Assembly: GCF_001633105.1 (NCBI RefSeq)
Contig: NZ_LUKZ01000029.1
Coordinates: 1-50,448, forward strand
Direction: 5' to 3'
Origin: Acidovorax sp. GW101-3H11
GTDB taxonomy: Bacteria > Pseudomonadota > Gammaproteobacteria > Burkholderiales > Burkholderiaceae_C
DNA: 50,448 nucleotides
Positions 25,293-31,790 of this stretch are shown here, one piece after another (within the stretch, counting starts at the first letter, position 1; every line of letters starts with the position of its first letter). The notes beneath the pieces are model-generated. The model ran no database searches, had not been told where the DNA came from, and saw only the letters and a program-made list of their open reading frames with translations. A program made the translations under genes and the position numbers.

Positions 25293-25622
25293 ATGAACAC
25301 ACCGCATCGTGCCCAACCTCTCGATCAAGTGGCGTACGCGATTGAGATTGTGGGAGGCGCAGCCGCCCTTGCGCGGAGCCTCAATGTCACTACGCAAGCA
25401 GTTTGCTTCTGGAGGGATGGCAAGCGCCGACTTCCTGAGTCGCTTGGGGCGCGCATTGAGTCTGCGACTGGAGGGAGGGTTACGCGCCAAAGCCTGTGGC
25501 CGGACACCTGGAAGGAGGTCTGGCCGGAGTTGATTCCGGGCACTGATAAACACCCTCCAGCGCTTGACCAGAAAGCGCAGGCTGCTATTAAAAATGAAGT
25601 GGTGGAGGCTGCTCATGCGTAG
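25293..25622 (+). CDS. Cro/YdaS-like DNA-binding protein
   Basis: 109 aa. PLDQVAYAIEIVGGAAALAR and SLNVTTQAVCFWRDGKRRLP form the YdaS/Cro-type HTH, in which an Ala-rich helix precedes recognition helix TTQAVCFW. RIESATGGRVTRQSLWPD is the usual YdaS continuation. It is divergent from cI and immediately follows the promoter; no Shine-Dalgarno is seen. Likely role is to repress the cI promoter and tune early transcription. Confidence 0.8.
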   Translation: MNTPHRAQPLDQVAYAIEIVGGAAALARSLNVTTQAVCFWRDGKRRLPESLGARIESATGGRVTRQSLWPDTWKEVWPELIPGTDKHPPALDQKAQAAIKNEVVEAAHA

Positions 25623-25911
25623 CACCACCCGCCGCCACGCACTGTTGGCCTTGTTGAGCTTGCCGTTCACCCGCGTGAACGCAGAGCCGCAGTTCGTTTT
25701 CCTCTCCAGCGAGGTGCAGCCTGCGCTTCCGGCATGGCGCCCGACCGACTCATACCAAGCCTGGCGTTCGTCCAAACGGTTCGTGGTTGGCGGGCAGCTT
25801 GCGTCCCGCGAAGAGCTGCGCGCAGGGGCGCAGGCGCTCAAGCGCCGGATCGAGGCTTCGGACGCTGCTCTGTTACCCCAGCTTCCACCAACGTCTGGAG
25901 AAGCGAATTGA
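25615..25911 (+). CDS. Small protein carrying permuted pieces of the helicase core
   Basis: 98 aa. The start at 25615 has GGAGG 7 bases upstream and overlaps the cro stop by 8 bases. Residues 1-23 resemble a Sec signal (RRHALLALLSLPFTRVNA). Residues 25-40 (PQFVFLSSEVQPALPA) match helicase NIVFLSNELQPLAL. Residues 47-79 (YQAWRSSKRFVVGGQLASRE, then ELRAGAQALKRRI) match helicase FNDWRSCKMFVVGDEVSSRA and on. In the helicase the second block comes before the first, so the order here is swapped. The Walker B DE is GQ. The last 74 bases are antisense to the next leftward gene. Confidence 0.6.
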   Translation: MRSTTRRHALLALLSLPFTRVNAEPQFVFLSSEVQPALPAWRPTDSYQAWRSSKRFVVGGQLASREELRAGAQALKRRIEASDAALLPQLPPTSGEAN

Positions 25912-26083
25912 GCAAGTCGTCTCCCTTGCGGTCGGCGCTCTCCACGCAATCCATCATTTTCAGCAGAAAGACTTCCTGCTGGGCAGGCGGCAGGGTGGCC
26001 ACCAGTGATTTCACGATGGCGCCCATGGCGTCCACCATGGTGTTGAGTGTTTTCGCGTTTGGTTCGATGTTCATCCCCAGCAT
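25838..26083 (-). CDS. Small helical protein, paralog A of a three-member family
   Basis: 81 aa (or 78 aa from an ATG three codons in). The core, MVDAMGAIVKSLVATLPPAQ then QEVFLLKMMDCVESADRKG, aligns by eye with the 77-aa product of 26969-27202 (about 15 identities over 45 positions). It shares A-x-GA-x-VKS with the product of 26495-26803. Function unknown. It is convergent with, and overlaps by 74 bases, the rightward helicase-fragment gene. Confidence 0.6.
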   Translation of the reverse strand: MLGMNIEPNAKTLNTMVDAMGAIVKSLVATLPPAQQEVFLLKMMDCVESADRKGDDLLNSLLQTLVEAGVTEQRPKPRSGA

Positions 26084-26100
26084 TCTCAGCGAGGCCGCCC

Positions 26101-26427
26101 ATGCATGAAGCCTTCACCCTCCAACTGCTTGAAATGGCCGAACGCTGGGCCGAAGCCGCTGGCACCACGCTGCGCCATCGCAAGTTTTTCGCGCCCACCG
26201 TGTTCACCGTGACCCGGCGCCCCGAGGAACGGGCGTTGCTGGCGGCGGCTGTCGAGCTGTACGACCTGGTCGGCGCTACGACTGAGGGCGTGATGATCTT
26301 GCGCTCCATGGGGCTGGAGCCTGACGCCGGCGCGCTGCTGGAGGGGCATGACCTGGAGGCGCGCTGGAATGAGTGGTGCGCCCAGCGCCTGAGCGGCAAG
26401 GATGACGGCTCAGCAGGGCAGGGGTGA
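26101..26427 (+). CDS. Hypothetical prophage protein
   Basis: 108 aa starting MHEAFTLQLLEMAERWAEAA, with GAGG 6 bases upstream of the ATG. A basic segment (TTLRHRKFFAPTVFTVTRRP) is followed by helices ending HDLEARWNEWCAQRLSG. That last motif echoes the DLEAKFNAWRASKRF of the ORF at 26893. No family recognised. Confidence 0.6.
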   Translation: MHEAFTLQLLEMAERWAEAAGTTLRHRKFFAPTVFTVTRRPEERALLAAAVELYDLVGATTEGVMILRSMGLEPDAGALLEGHDLEARWNEWCAQRLSGKDDGSAGQG

Positions 26428-26433
26428 GCGGCC

Positions 26434-26760
26434 ATGGATAGCCACAAGCCAATCTTCGACGACGTGCGTGAGGTGGATCGTGCTTTCAGCCGTGTCAGCC
26501 TTGGCCCGGTGTTTTTGGACCCTGCGCCTGCTGCAGTTGTTTTATCCGCGCTTCTATTACGCCTGACCACTCCTCCCAGTGCTTCGGTTGCTGGAACTTC
26601 GGAGGCATCAGTGCCACTTGGTGATCCACCTCGGCTTCGTACTCCTCCAAAACAGAGGGGAGAGCCGCCAGAGGAACCCGATTCAGTATGGATTTCACCA
26701 TCGCCCCGAGCGCCAACTGGCGGCTCATCGTCTGCCGAAATGTCTCTTGGAGGTCTGTGA
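26434..26760 (+). CDS. Doubtful small ORF
   Basis: 108 codons from MDSHKPIFDDVREVDRAFSR. GGGGTG lies upstream of the ATG. Only the first 20 codons are free of overlap; the rest is antisense to the leftward gene 26495-26803 and is Pro/Ser-rich, as expected for a noncoding frame. It may be a short gene that lost its 3' part, parallel to the ORF at 26893. Confidence 0.25.
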   Translation: MDSHKPIFDDVREVDRAFSRVSLGPVFLDPAPAAVVLSALLLRLTTPPSASVAGTSEASVPLGDPPRLRTPPKQRGEPPEEPDSVWISPSPRAPTGGSSSAEMSLGGL

Positions 26761-26803
26761 TGGCCTTGATGGTCTCTTGCTGGAATTTCTCGGGTTCGTG
26801 CAT
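26495..26803 (-). CDS. Small helical protein, possible paralog B
   Basis: 102 aa starting MHEPEKFQQETIKAITDLQE, with AAGGGGGG upstream. The middle, QLALGAMVKSILNRVPLAAL, shares the A-L/M-GA-x-VKS pattern with paralog A. The C-terminus is charged and helical (HWEEWSGVIEARIKQLQQ). Phasin-like by composition only. Its promoter would lie in 26804-26892. Confidence 0.6.
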   Translation of the reverse strand: MHEPEKFQQETIKAITDLQETFRQTMSRQLALGAMVKSILNRVPLAALPSVLEEYEAEVDHQVALMPPKFQQPKHWEEWSGVIEARIKQLQQAQGPKTPGQG

Positions 26804-26892
26804 GTCCGCCCCCCTTGGCAGTGGTTGTGTCGAGGCTTCCATCGTATGCCAGGGGTGGGTGGGCACCCATCACGCGGGCGGAGGGCTGCGCC

Positions 26893-27144
26893 ATGTCTGA
26901 CGACCTTGAAGCCAAGTTCAACGCTTGGAGGGCCTCCAAGCGGTTCGTGATCGGAGCGGCGCCCTGTGTCAGCTGGCCGCAGCCACCGCAGCGCGGTGCA
27001 TGTCCAGCAGGATGGTTTCTGTCGCTGTCTGGCCCTGCCGCTCTTCGTTCTTCGCCAGCCGTGCCAGGTCGTTGGCAAAGGCTGCTTGCTTGTCTGCTGG
27101 CAGTTGTCGCACGGTGGCGAACACCAGGGCGCCGAGGGCGTTGA
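26893..27144 (+). pseudogene. Helicase-motif fragment ORF, probably truncated
   Basis: The start has GGAGG upstream. The first 25 codons, SDDLEAKFNAWRASKRFVIG, match helicase DELEDKFNDWRSCKMFVVG closely, then the match stops at the codon next to the 3' end of the leftward gene 26969-27202. The remaining codons are antisense to that gene and look noncoding. DNA-level similarity to the 25765-25800 segment (CGGTTCGTG shared in register) suggests both derive from one source. Best read as a gene remnant, though a short peptide is possible. Confidence 0.5.
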
Positions 27145-27202
27145 CGATGGCGTTCGCTGTTTCGGCTGTCAGCGGCAGGGTGTTGTCGTTGGCGTTGCTC
27201 AT
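26969..27202 (-). CDS. Small helical protein, paralog C
   Basis: 77 aa from MSNANDNTLPLTAETANAIV, with AAGGAA upstream of the ATG. AIVNALGALVFATVRQLPAD aligns with paralog A TMVDAMGAIVKSLVATLPPA. The rest (FANDLARLAKNEERQGQTAT) is helical. Convergent with the truncated helicase-like ORF, as in paralog A. Function unknown. Confidence 0.65.
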   Translation of the reverse strand: MSNANDNTLPLTAETANAIVNALGALVFATVRQLPADKQAAFANDLARLAKNEERQGQTATETILLDMHRAAVAAAS

Positions 27203-27362
27203 GTGTTCCTTCAATGGTTCCTGTTTTCGATTCGCGGGCGTTCGAGGCCCACGGGTCATTTTCCGCCACGTGGCCGCTTGCAGCGGTGGCCGTGCTTCCT
27301 CCCTTTGTGTTCCTTCCTCCCTCCTTGGGCGCACGGCTGGCGGGCTTTTTATTCATGGTGAT

Positions 27363-27401
27363 TTCAGTGCATGGCTCCATGCACTGAAGTCTCTTTTTTT
27401 T
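27363..27401 (+). terminator. Rightward terminator before the replication genes
   Basis: A perfect 12-bp inverted repeat (27363-27374 / 27377-27388, centre GTGCATGGCTCCATGCAC) is followed by GTCTCTTTTTTTT. It would stop transcription coming from the cro promoter, so replication genes may need antitermination or their own promoter. Confidence 0.75.
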
Positions 27402-27415
27402 GCCCAAAAAAAGCA

Positions 27416-27452
27416 TTCCGAACGGTTCCGAATGATTCGGAACCGTTCGGAA
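27416..27452. repeat. 17-bp perfect inverted repeat of TTCCGAA units
   Basis: The arms 27416-27432 and 27436-27452 are exact reverse complements with a 3-base centre. Each arm itself holds two TTCCGAA units, so the unit occurs four times. On the minus strand the stem is followed by TGCTTTTTTT, so it could act as a leftward terminator. Lying 35 bases before the CII-like gene, it could equally be an operator. Confidence 0.8.
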
Positions 27453-27486
27453 CGTTGCGGGCAGCACAGTCATGAGGTGAGCTGCT

Positions 27487-27873
27487 GTGAATGATCCTTT
27501 GCTATATGAAGATGAGCTGGACGCCGCTAAGGATGCGGTGAAGGCGTTGGGTGGCGCAAAGAAGGTCGGGCCGCTGATCTGGCCTGACAAGGCGCCGGAA
27601 ACTGCTGCGCGCCATCTGCTCGATTGCTTGAACGGGTCGCGTGCCGAACGTCTGAGCCCTTCGCAGTTGCTGCTGCTGATGCGCCTGGCGCGCGAGGTGG
27701 GGTTTCATGGCCTGACGGCGTATCTGCTGCGTGAGGCGGGCTACGCGCCCCCGGTCCCCGTGGAGCCTCAGACAGAGGCGCAGGTGCTGGCCCGTCAGAT
27801 GGAGGCCATGGTGGGGCAGTTCTCTGCGTTGACCCATCGCCTGGAGCGGTTGACCGGGGCAGGGCGCGGCTGA
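27487..27873 (+). CDS. CII/CP76-like phage regulatory protein
   Basis: 128 aa. DAAKDAVKALGGAKKVGPLI, then TAARHLLDCLNGSRAERLSP and SQLLLLMRLAREVG, have the layout of phage CII-type HTH proteins (PF06892-like): an HTH, an LxxxLN phrase, then a helical tail. The C-terminus may be a short coiled coil. It starts the replication block and its stop overlaps the primase ATG by one base. Regulation by the TTCCGAA inverted repeat just upstream is plausible. Confidence 0.6.
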   Translation: MNDPLLYEDELDAAKDAVKALGGAKKVGPLIWPDKAPETAARHLLDCLNGSRAERLSPSQLLLLMRLAREVGFHGLTAYLLREAGYAPPVPVEPQTEAQVLARQMEAMVGQFSALTHRLERLTGAGRG

Positions 27874-28943
27874 TGGATAACTATCAGCAGGTGCTCTACC
27901 AGATGGCGCAGTTTGGCATCGAGCTGCGCGAAGGCCGAGACTTGCCGCTGAAGCTGGACACGCCCAAGAGCGTGACGTGCGGCAAGGGCGGTAAGGACTG
28001 GTACAAGCTTTATCTCTTCCGCCGCGACCCTGACAAGGGTGGTGGCACATACGTGACTGGCACGTTTGGCACCTACCGTCACGGCGGGGCCAGTCAGAAG
28101 GTGGATGTGGAGTGGGCGCCCCTGTCCCCCGAGGAGCGCGCGCGCCGGGCAGAGGAGCTGCGTGCGCAGCGCGCCCGGGCTGCGGTCGAGCGCAAAGCGG
28201 AGATTGCCAACGCGATGGCTGAGGCCATCGATGTGTGGCGCCGGGGCGTAAAGGATGGGCATTCGCCCTATCTGGAGCGCAAGGGTGTGACGGGCGAGGC
28301 CTGCCGCTACCTGGCCGAGCCCTTTGTGCTGCGCTGGCCGGGAGATCCTGGGGAAGATGACACGCGGGTGCACTTGCCCGAGGGCACGTTGCTGGTGCCG
28401 CTGCTGCGGTACGACTTGCCTCGTGAGGAAGCGCTGCGGGCGTTGCAGTTCATCCGCCCGGATGGGGCGAAGCTATACCAGCGGGGCATGGACAAGCCGG
28501 GGTGCTGCTTGCGCCTGGGCGATATCAGCGTGTCCGCCACCCCTTTGCTGTTTGTGGTGGAGGGCTATGCCACGGGTCTGACGGCGCGTGCGGCCATCGA
28601 TGGCCAGTACCCGGTGTTCGTTGCCCTGGACGCGGGCAACCTGGCGCACGTGGTGCCGCTGTTGCGCAAGCTGTACCCGCACACCCGCATCCTGATCCTG
28701 GCCGACGACGATTGGCAAACGCGCGACCCTGTGTCGCACGATCTGACCAACCCTGGCCTCCATGCCGCCCGGGCTGTGGCCCGCAAGGTGGAGGGTTGTG
28801 ATCTGGTTTGGCCCATCTTCAAGCTGGATACGCGGGACAAGAAGGACACCGACTTCAACGATCTGCAGGCGCGTGAGGGCCTGGATGCCGTGCGCAAGCA
28901 GCTGTCTGGCGTCGTCACGATGATGGCGAGGCGCTATGGCTGA
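27873..28943 (+). CDS. TOPRIM-domain phage primase
   Basis: 356 aa. The N-terminal part (YQMAQFGIELREGRDLPLKL, then WYKLYLFRRD) is typical of the DUF7146/primase-associated domain. The TOPRIM signature is visible: Glu in LLFVVEGYATGLTA, FVALDAGNL and the acid cluster ILILADDDW, with KKDTDFNDLQAREG at the end. It would prime phage DNA synthesis with the helicase encoded directly downstream, which overlaps by 8 bases. No zinc finger is seen at the N-terminus. Confidence 0.85.
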   Translation: MDNYQQVLYQMAQFGIELREGRDLPLKLDTPKSVTCGKGGKDWYKLYLFRRDPDKGGGTYVTGTFGTYRHGGASQKVDVEWAPLSPEERARRAEELRAQRARAAVERKAEIANAMAEAIDVWRRGVKDGHSPYLERKGVTGEACRYLAEPFVLRWPGDPGEDDTRVHLPEGTLLVPLLRYDLPREEALRALQFIRPDGAKLYQRGMDKPGCCLRLGDISVSATPLLFVVEGYATGLTARAAIDGQYPVFVALDAGNLAHVVPLLRKLYPHTRILILADDDWQTRDPVSHDLTNPGLHAARAVARKVEGCDLVWPIFKLDTRDKKDTDFNDLQAREGLDAVRKQLSGVVTMMARRYG

Positions 28944-30639
28944 AACAACGCCAGGCAGCGGACCACAGGGCGGGGCGGTAGAGCCCGCACCGACTGCAAG
29001 CGAAGCATTGCAGGCGCACGTTGCACCCGGCGCGCCAGCGCCGCACGATAGTTCTGTCGTTCGCGTGGACTTTGGCGCGGGCAAGGGGCAGGGCGGTGGT
29101 GCTGCGTCATCTGATGCTGAAAGCGGCCCCAGCTCGGCCCCGCCCCCCCTCCCCCAAAGTAGCGCAGCTGCGCGCATGTCGGGGGATGGGGGTGGTGACG
29201 CCGGGGAGCCTTCTGAGCCTCCAGCAGATGACGCCGCTGGCGACAAGCCGGTGCAGGGGCGCAAGAAAGAAAAGACCATCGACTGGGGTAAGTTCAATCA
29301 CCTCGTCGAGCACTTTGTGCTGATCTACGGCACGGACACCGTGTGGGATGGCTCGGAGCGGCTGCAGATGAAGATCGCGAACATGGGCCACGCCCACGGC
29401 GCGGACATGGTGCGTATGTGGAAGTCCAGCGAGCGGCGGCGCACGGTGCGGCTGGATGACGTGGTGTTTGACCCCACGATGCAGTGCGACCCGGAAACGA
29501 CGGTCAACCTGTACGACGGCATGGCCATGGTGCCCAAGGAGGGCAACGTGGACCCCATCCTTGATCTGGTGCGCTACCTGACCAGCCGGGCGGCCGAACA
29601 CGATGCCGAGTGCGACGAGATCATGCACTGGCTGCTGTGCTGGCTGGCCTACCCGTTGCAGCACCCTGGCGCAAAGCTGCGCACGGCGGTGGTGATGCAC
29701 GGGGATGAGGGCGCCGGTAAGAACTTCCTGTTCGACATCATGGTGGCGATCTATGGCAAGTATGGCGCCCTGGTCGGCCAGGACGAGCTGGAAGACAAGT
29801 TCAACGACTGGCGCAGCTGCAAGATGTTTGTGGTGGGGGATGAGGTGTCCAGCCGCGCTGAGCTGGTGCACAACAAGAACCGGCTGAAGGCGCTCATCAC
29901 CAGCCCCACCGTGCAGATCAACCCGAAGAACCTGGCGCGTCGGGAAGAGAAGAACCAGATGAACATCGTGTTCCTCTCGAATGAGCTGCAGCCGCTGGCC
30001 CTGGACAACTCAGACCGGCGCTACCTGGTGGTGTACACGCCCCGGGCCAAAGACCCGGACTACTACCGCAAGCTGGGCCAGTGGCGGGACAACGGGGGCG
30101 CGGAGGCGTTCTATCACTTCCTGCTGACCTACCCCCTCGATGGCTTCCATCCCTACTCGCCCGCCCCCATGACGGCGGCCAAGGAGGCGCTGATCGAGAT
30201 CAACCGCAAGAGCCCTGAGCAGTTCTGGGCGGAGTGGTCGGGTGGTGAGCTGGACTTGCCCTACCAGGCCTGCGCGGTGGATCAGGCGTATTCGGCATAC
30301 CTGAAGTGGTGCCAGCGCACTGGCGACCGATACCCGTTCAAGCGCAATCAGTTCACGCCCACCTTAACCCGCTTTGCCGAAGGGCAGAGCAAGCCAGCCC
30401 GGATCAAGGCCATGAATGTCGCGCGCCCCGGTGAGGCAAAGAAGACCACGCGAATGCTGCTGGTCTGCGAGCCCGTGTTGCGGGCGCCTGATGCGGGGCC
30501 TGACGACTTGCTCATGACGGAAACCGAGTGGGCCACGGGCTCGGTCGTGAGCTTTGACAAGGCTCTCAAGAAGTACATCGGCTACGGGTCGGGCTCCCCC
30601 TCCCACGATGGCAGTGAGCCTGATGGAGGTGATGCATGA
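28936..30639 (+). CDS. Full-length D5/DUF5906-type replicative helicase
   Basis: 567 aa. A Pro/Gly/Ala-rich N-terminus (about 110 residues) is followed by a DNA-binding-like region and an SF3/D5-type AAA+ core: HWLLCWLAYPLQHPG, Walker A GDEGAGKN (256-263), Walker B FVVGDE (298-303), LITSP, sensor-1 NIVFLSNE (343-350) and the Arg pair of NSDRRYLVV. The C-terminal domain has SAYLKWCQRTGDRYPFKRNQ. Unwinds the origin and moves with the TOPRIM primase. It is the apparent parent type of the truncated copies at 21904-22233, 23022-23687, 25615-25911 and 26893. Confidence 0.88.
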   Translation: MAETTPGSGPQGGAVEPAPTASEALQAHVAPGAPAPHDSSVVRVDFGAGKGQGGGAASSDAESGPSSAPPPLPQSSAAARMSGDGGGDAGEPSEPPADDAAGDKPVQGRKKEKTIDWGKFNHLVEHFVLIYGTDTVWDGSERLQMKIANMGHAHGADMVRMWKSSERRRTVRLDDVVFDPTMQCDPETTVNLYDGMAMVPKEGNVDPILDLVRYLTSRAAEHDAECDEIMHWLLCWLAYPLQHPGAKLRTAVVMHGDEGAGKNFLFDIMVAIYGKYGALVGQDELEDKFNDWRSCKMFVVGDEVSSRAELVHNKNRLKALITSPTVQINPKNLARREEKNQMNIVFLSNELQPLALDNSDRRYLVVYTPRAKDPDYYRKLGQWRDNGGAEAFYHFLLTYPLDGFHPYSPAPMTAAKEALIEINRKSPEQFWAEWSGGELDLPYQACAVDQAYSAYLKWCQRTGDRYPFKRNQFTPTLTRFAEGQSKPARIKAMNVARPGEAKKTTRMLLVCEPVLRAPDAGPDDLLMTETEWATGSVVSFDKALKKYIGYGSGSPSHDGSEPDGGDA

Positions 30640-30815
30640 GCGCCCGCGCAGTTACACGGTTACGCAAGTGCGTAACGGCAAAACCTAGCACTGGCGCGGG
30701 GAGTTACGCGATTACGCGGTTACGCGCCTCCCGCACCTGTGCATGTGCGCAGGCATGCAGGCGGGCGCGTGTGTGCGTGCATGCATGTGTGTGCGTGTGC
30801 AGCGTAACCGCGTAA
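30636..30815 (+). CDS. Doubtful 59-aa ORF through the origin repeats
   Basis: Starts ATGA-overlapped with the helicase stop: MSARAVTRLRKCVTAKPSTG. The rest is a translation of the TTACGC repeats and the GT-rich tract, giving repeated VTRLR/ITRLR and a Cys/Val/Ala run. Coupling supports it, composition does not. More likely noncoding origin DNA. Confidence 0.2.
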   Translation: MSARAVTRLRKCVTAKPSTGAGSYAITRLRASRTCACAQACRRARVCVHACVCVCSVTA

Positions 30816-30876
30816 TCGCGTAACTCGCTAGGCGTGGCGCGGGTTGTGGTGTTACGCGTGCGTGTAAGCGCGTAAC
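30651..30876. other. Candidate phage replication origin (iteron-like TTACGC repeats)
   Basis: About a dozen TTACGC/GCGTAA-type units occur in 226 bases just after the helicase gene. They include a small inverted repeat (GTTACGC AAGT GCGTAAC, 30659-30676) and a perfect 25-bp inverted repeat (30701-30725 / 30802-30826), each arm with three units. A third pair lies at 30851-30876. The spacer 30726-30801 alternates purine and pyrimidine (GTGTGTGCGTGCATGCATG), a Z-DNA-prone, easily melted tract. The position next to primase and helicase fits an initiator site; no initiation was shown. Confidence 0.6.
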
Positions 30877-30907
30877 TCGGTTTGTTCTTTTGAAGAAAGA
30901 AAAGGAA

Positions 30908-31213
30908 ATGAAAGAGCTTGATGTGTTTGAGACCACGGGGGTGGATGTTGGCGCGGATCGTCTGTCGTCCGTGATCGAGGTGGTGGGGTCTCGGCGAGCG
31001 ACACCGTTCTCGGTCAGTCGATTGGTCGTTGAGTCCACGCCTGGACGCCCGGACCAGCTCGGCCGGGTCTGGGTTGACCCTGTTTGGTCTGAGCCCACCC
31101 CCCCTGTAGGTACTCCCGGGGCCGTTCGCCATGGGGGTAATTCGACCCCCGCGCGGGCGCTAGTTGCTGGCGCTGGGAAAAGTCCGGGGTTTGGTCCGGT
31201 TTCGGGGGAATAG
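30908..31213 (+). CDS. Hypothetical protein upstream of the terminase
   Basis: 101 aa from MKELDVFETTGVDVGADRLS. AAGGA lies too close to the ATG for a good Shine-Dalgarno; a TTG six codons earlier has no better site. The second half is rich in Pro and Gly. No family recognised. It overlaps nothing and ends 4 bases before the small terminase start. Confidence 0.4.
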   Translation: MKELDVFETTGVDVGADRLSSVIEVVGSRRATPFSVSRLVVESTPGRPDQLGRVWVDPVWSEPTPPVGTPGAVRHGGNSTPARALVAGAGKSPGFGPVSGE

Positions 31214-31217
31214 TCCG

Positions 31218-31790
31218 GTGGCGGTCCAACTTTTGAGCAAGGCGGCCTACGCGCGGCACCGTGGCTGCGATGAAAAGGCCGTGCGCAAGGCCATCGCCGA
31301 AGGGCGCATCAGCACCATCGACGGGAAGATCGACCCCGAGGTTGCGGATATCCAGTGGGCGAAGAACACTCGCGCCCGGGCCGATAGCAAGCGCACGGCA
31401 GGGAGCGGAGCCACTGATGCCGGTTCCCCCTTGCTTGAAGGCGAAGGGGCCGCCAGCGGCCCGAATTCCGCGCCCGGTGCGCCTGCCTCGAACGGATATG
31501 CCGACTACCGCGCGATGCGCGAAAAGGCCGACGCTGAAATGGCTGTGCGGGCAAACCTGAAAGACGCTGGCCTGCTGGTCGAACGCGCCCAGGTGCAGCG
31601 CGGCGCATTCGACGTGGTGCGCGCCTTCCGCGACTCTGTGATGGTCATCGGCCAGCGCGCAGCCCCCCGATGCATCGGACTTGCCGACTCCCGCGAGATC
31701 GAGCACGTGATCGTTGATGAAACCCGCAAGGCGCTGGAAGGCTTCGAGGCCCGCATGGCCGCGCTCTTGCCCAACAAGGAGACCACCTGA
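31218..31790 (+). CDS. Small terminase subunit-like DNA-packaging protein
   Basis: 190 aa with a GTG start and GGGGG upstream; a longer frame starts at 31164. The N-terminal HTH reads LLSKAAYARHRGCDEKAVRK then AIAEGRIST, with IDPEVADIQWAKNTRARADS following, a familiar form of phage packaging proteins that recognise pac/cos DNA. A Gly/Ser/Ala linker leads to a helical C-terminus. It is coupled to the methyltransferase start by one base. Confidence 0.65.
   Translation: MAVQLLSKAAYARHRGCDEKAVRKAIAEGRISTIDGKIDPEVADIQWAKNTRARADSKRTAGSGATDAGSPLLEGEGAASGPNSAPGAPASNGYADYRAMREKADAEMAVRANLKDAGLLVERAQVQRGAFDVVRAFRDSVMVIGQRAAPRCIGLADSREIEHVIVDETRKALEGFEARMAALLPNKETT

Noticed and set aside
27202..27357. 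Minus-strand frame starting with MNKKPASRAPKEGG
   Set aside because: The start looks protein-like, but there is no ribosome-binding site and the frame soon enters the shadow of another gene.
25221..27590. A 789-codon open frame on the minus strand across cI operators, cro and the patchwork region
   Set aside because: It covers well-supported genes on both strands, has Ser/Arg/Ala-rich composition and no domain logic, and runs through the operator array. High GC makes long chance frames.
30651..30876. CRISPR array or tRNA cluster in the repeat-rich region
   Set aside because: Units are 6-8 bases in both orientations without uniform spacers; they fit iterons, not CRISPR.
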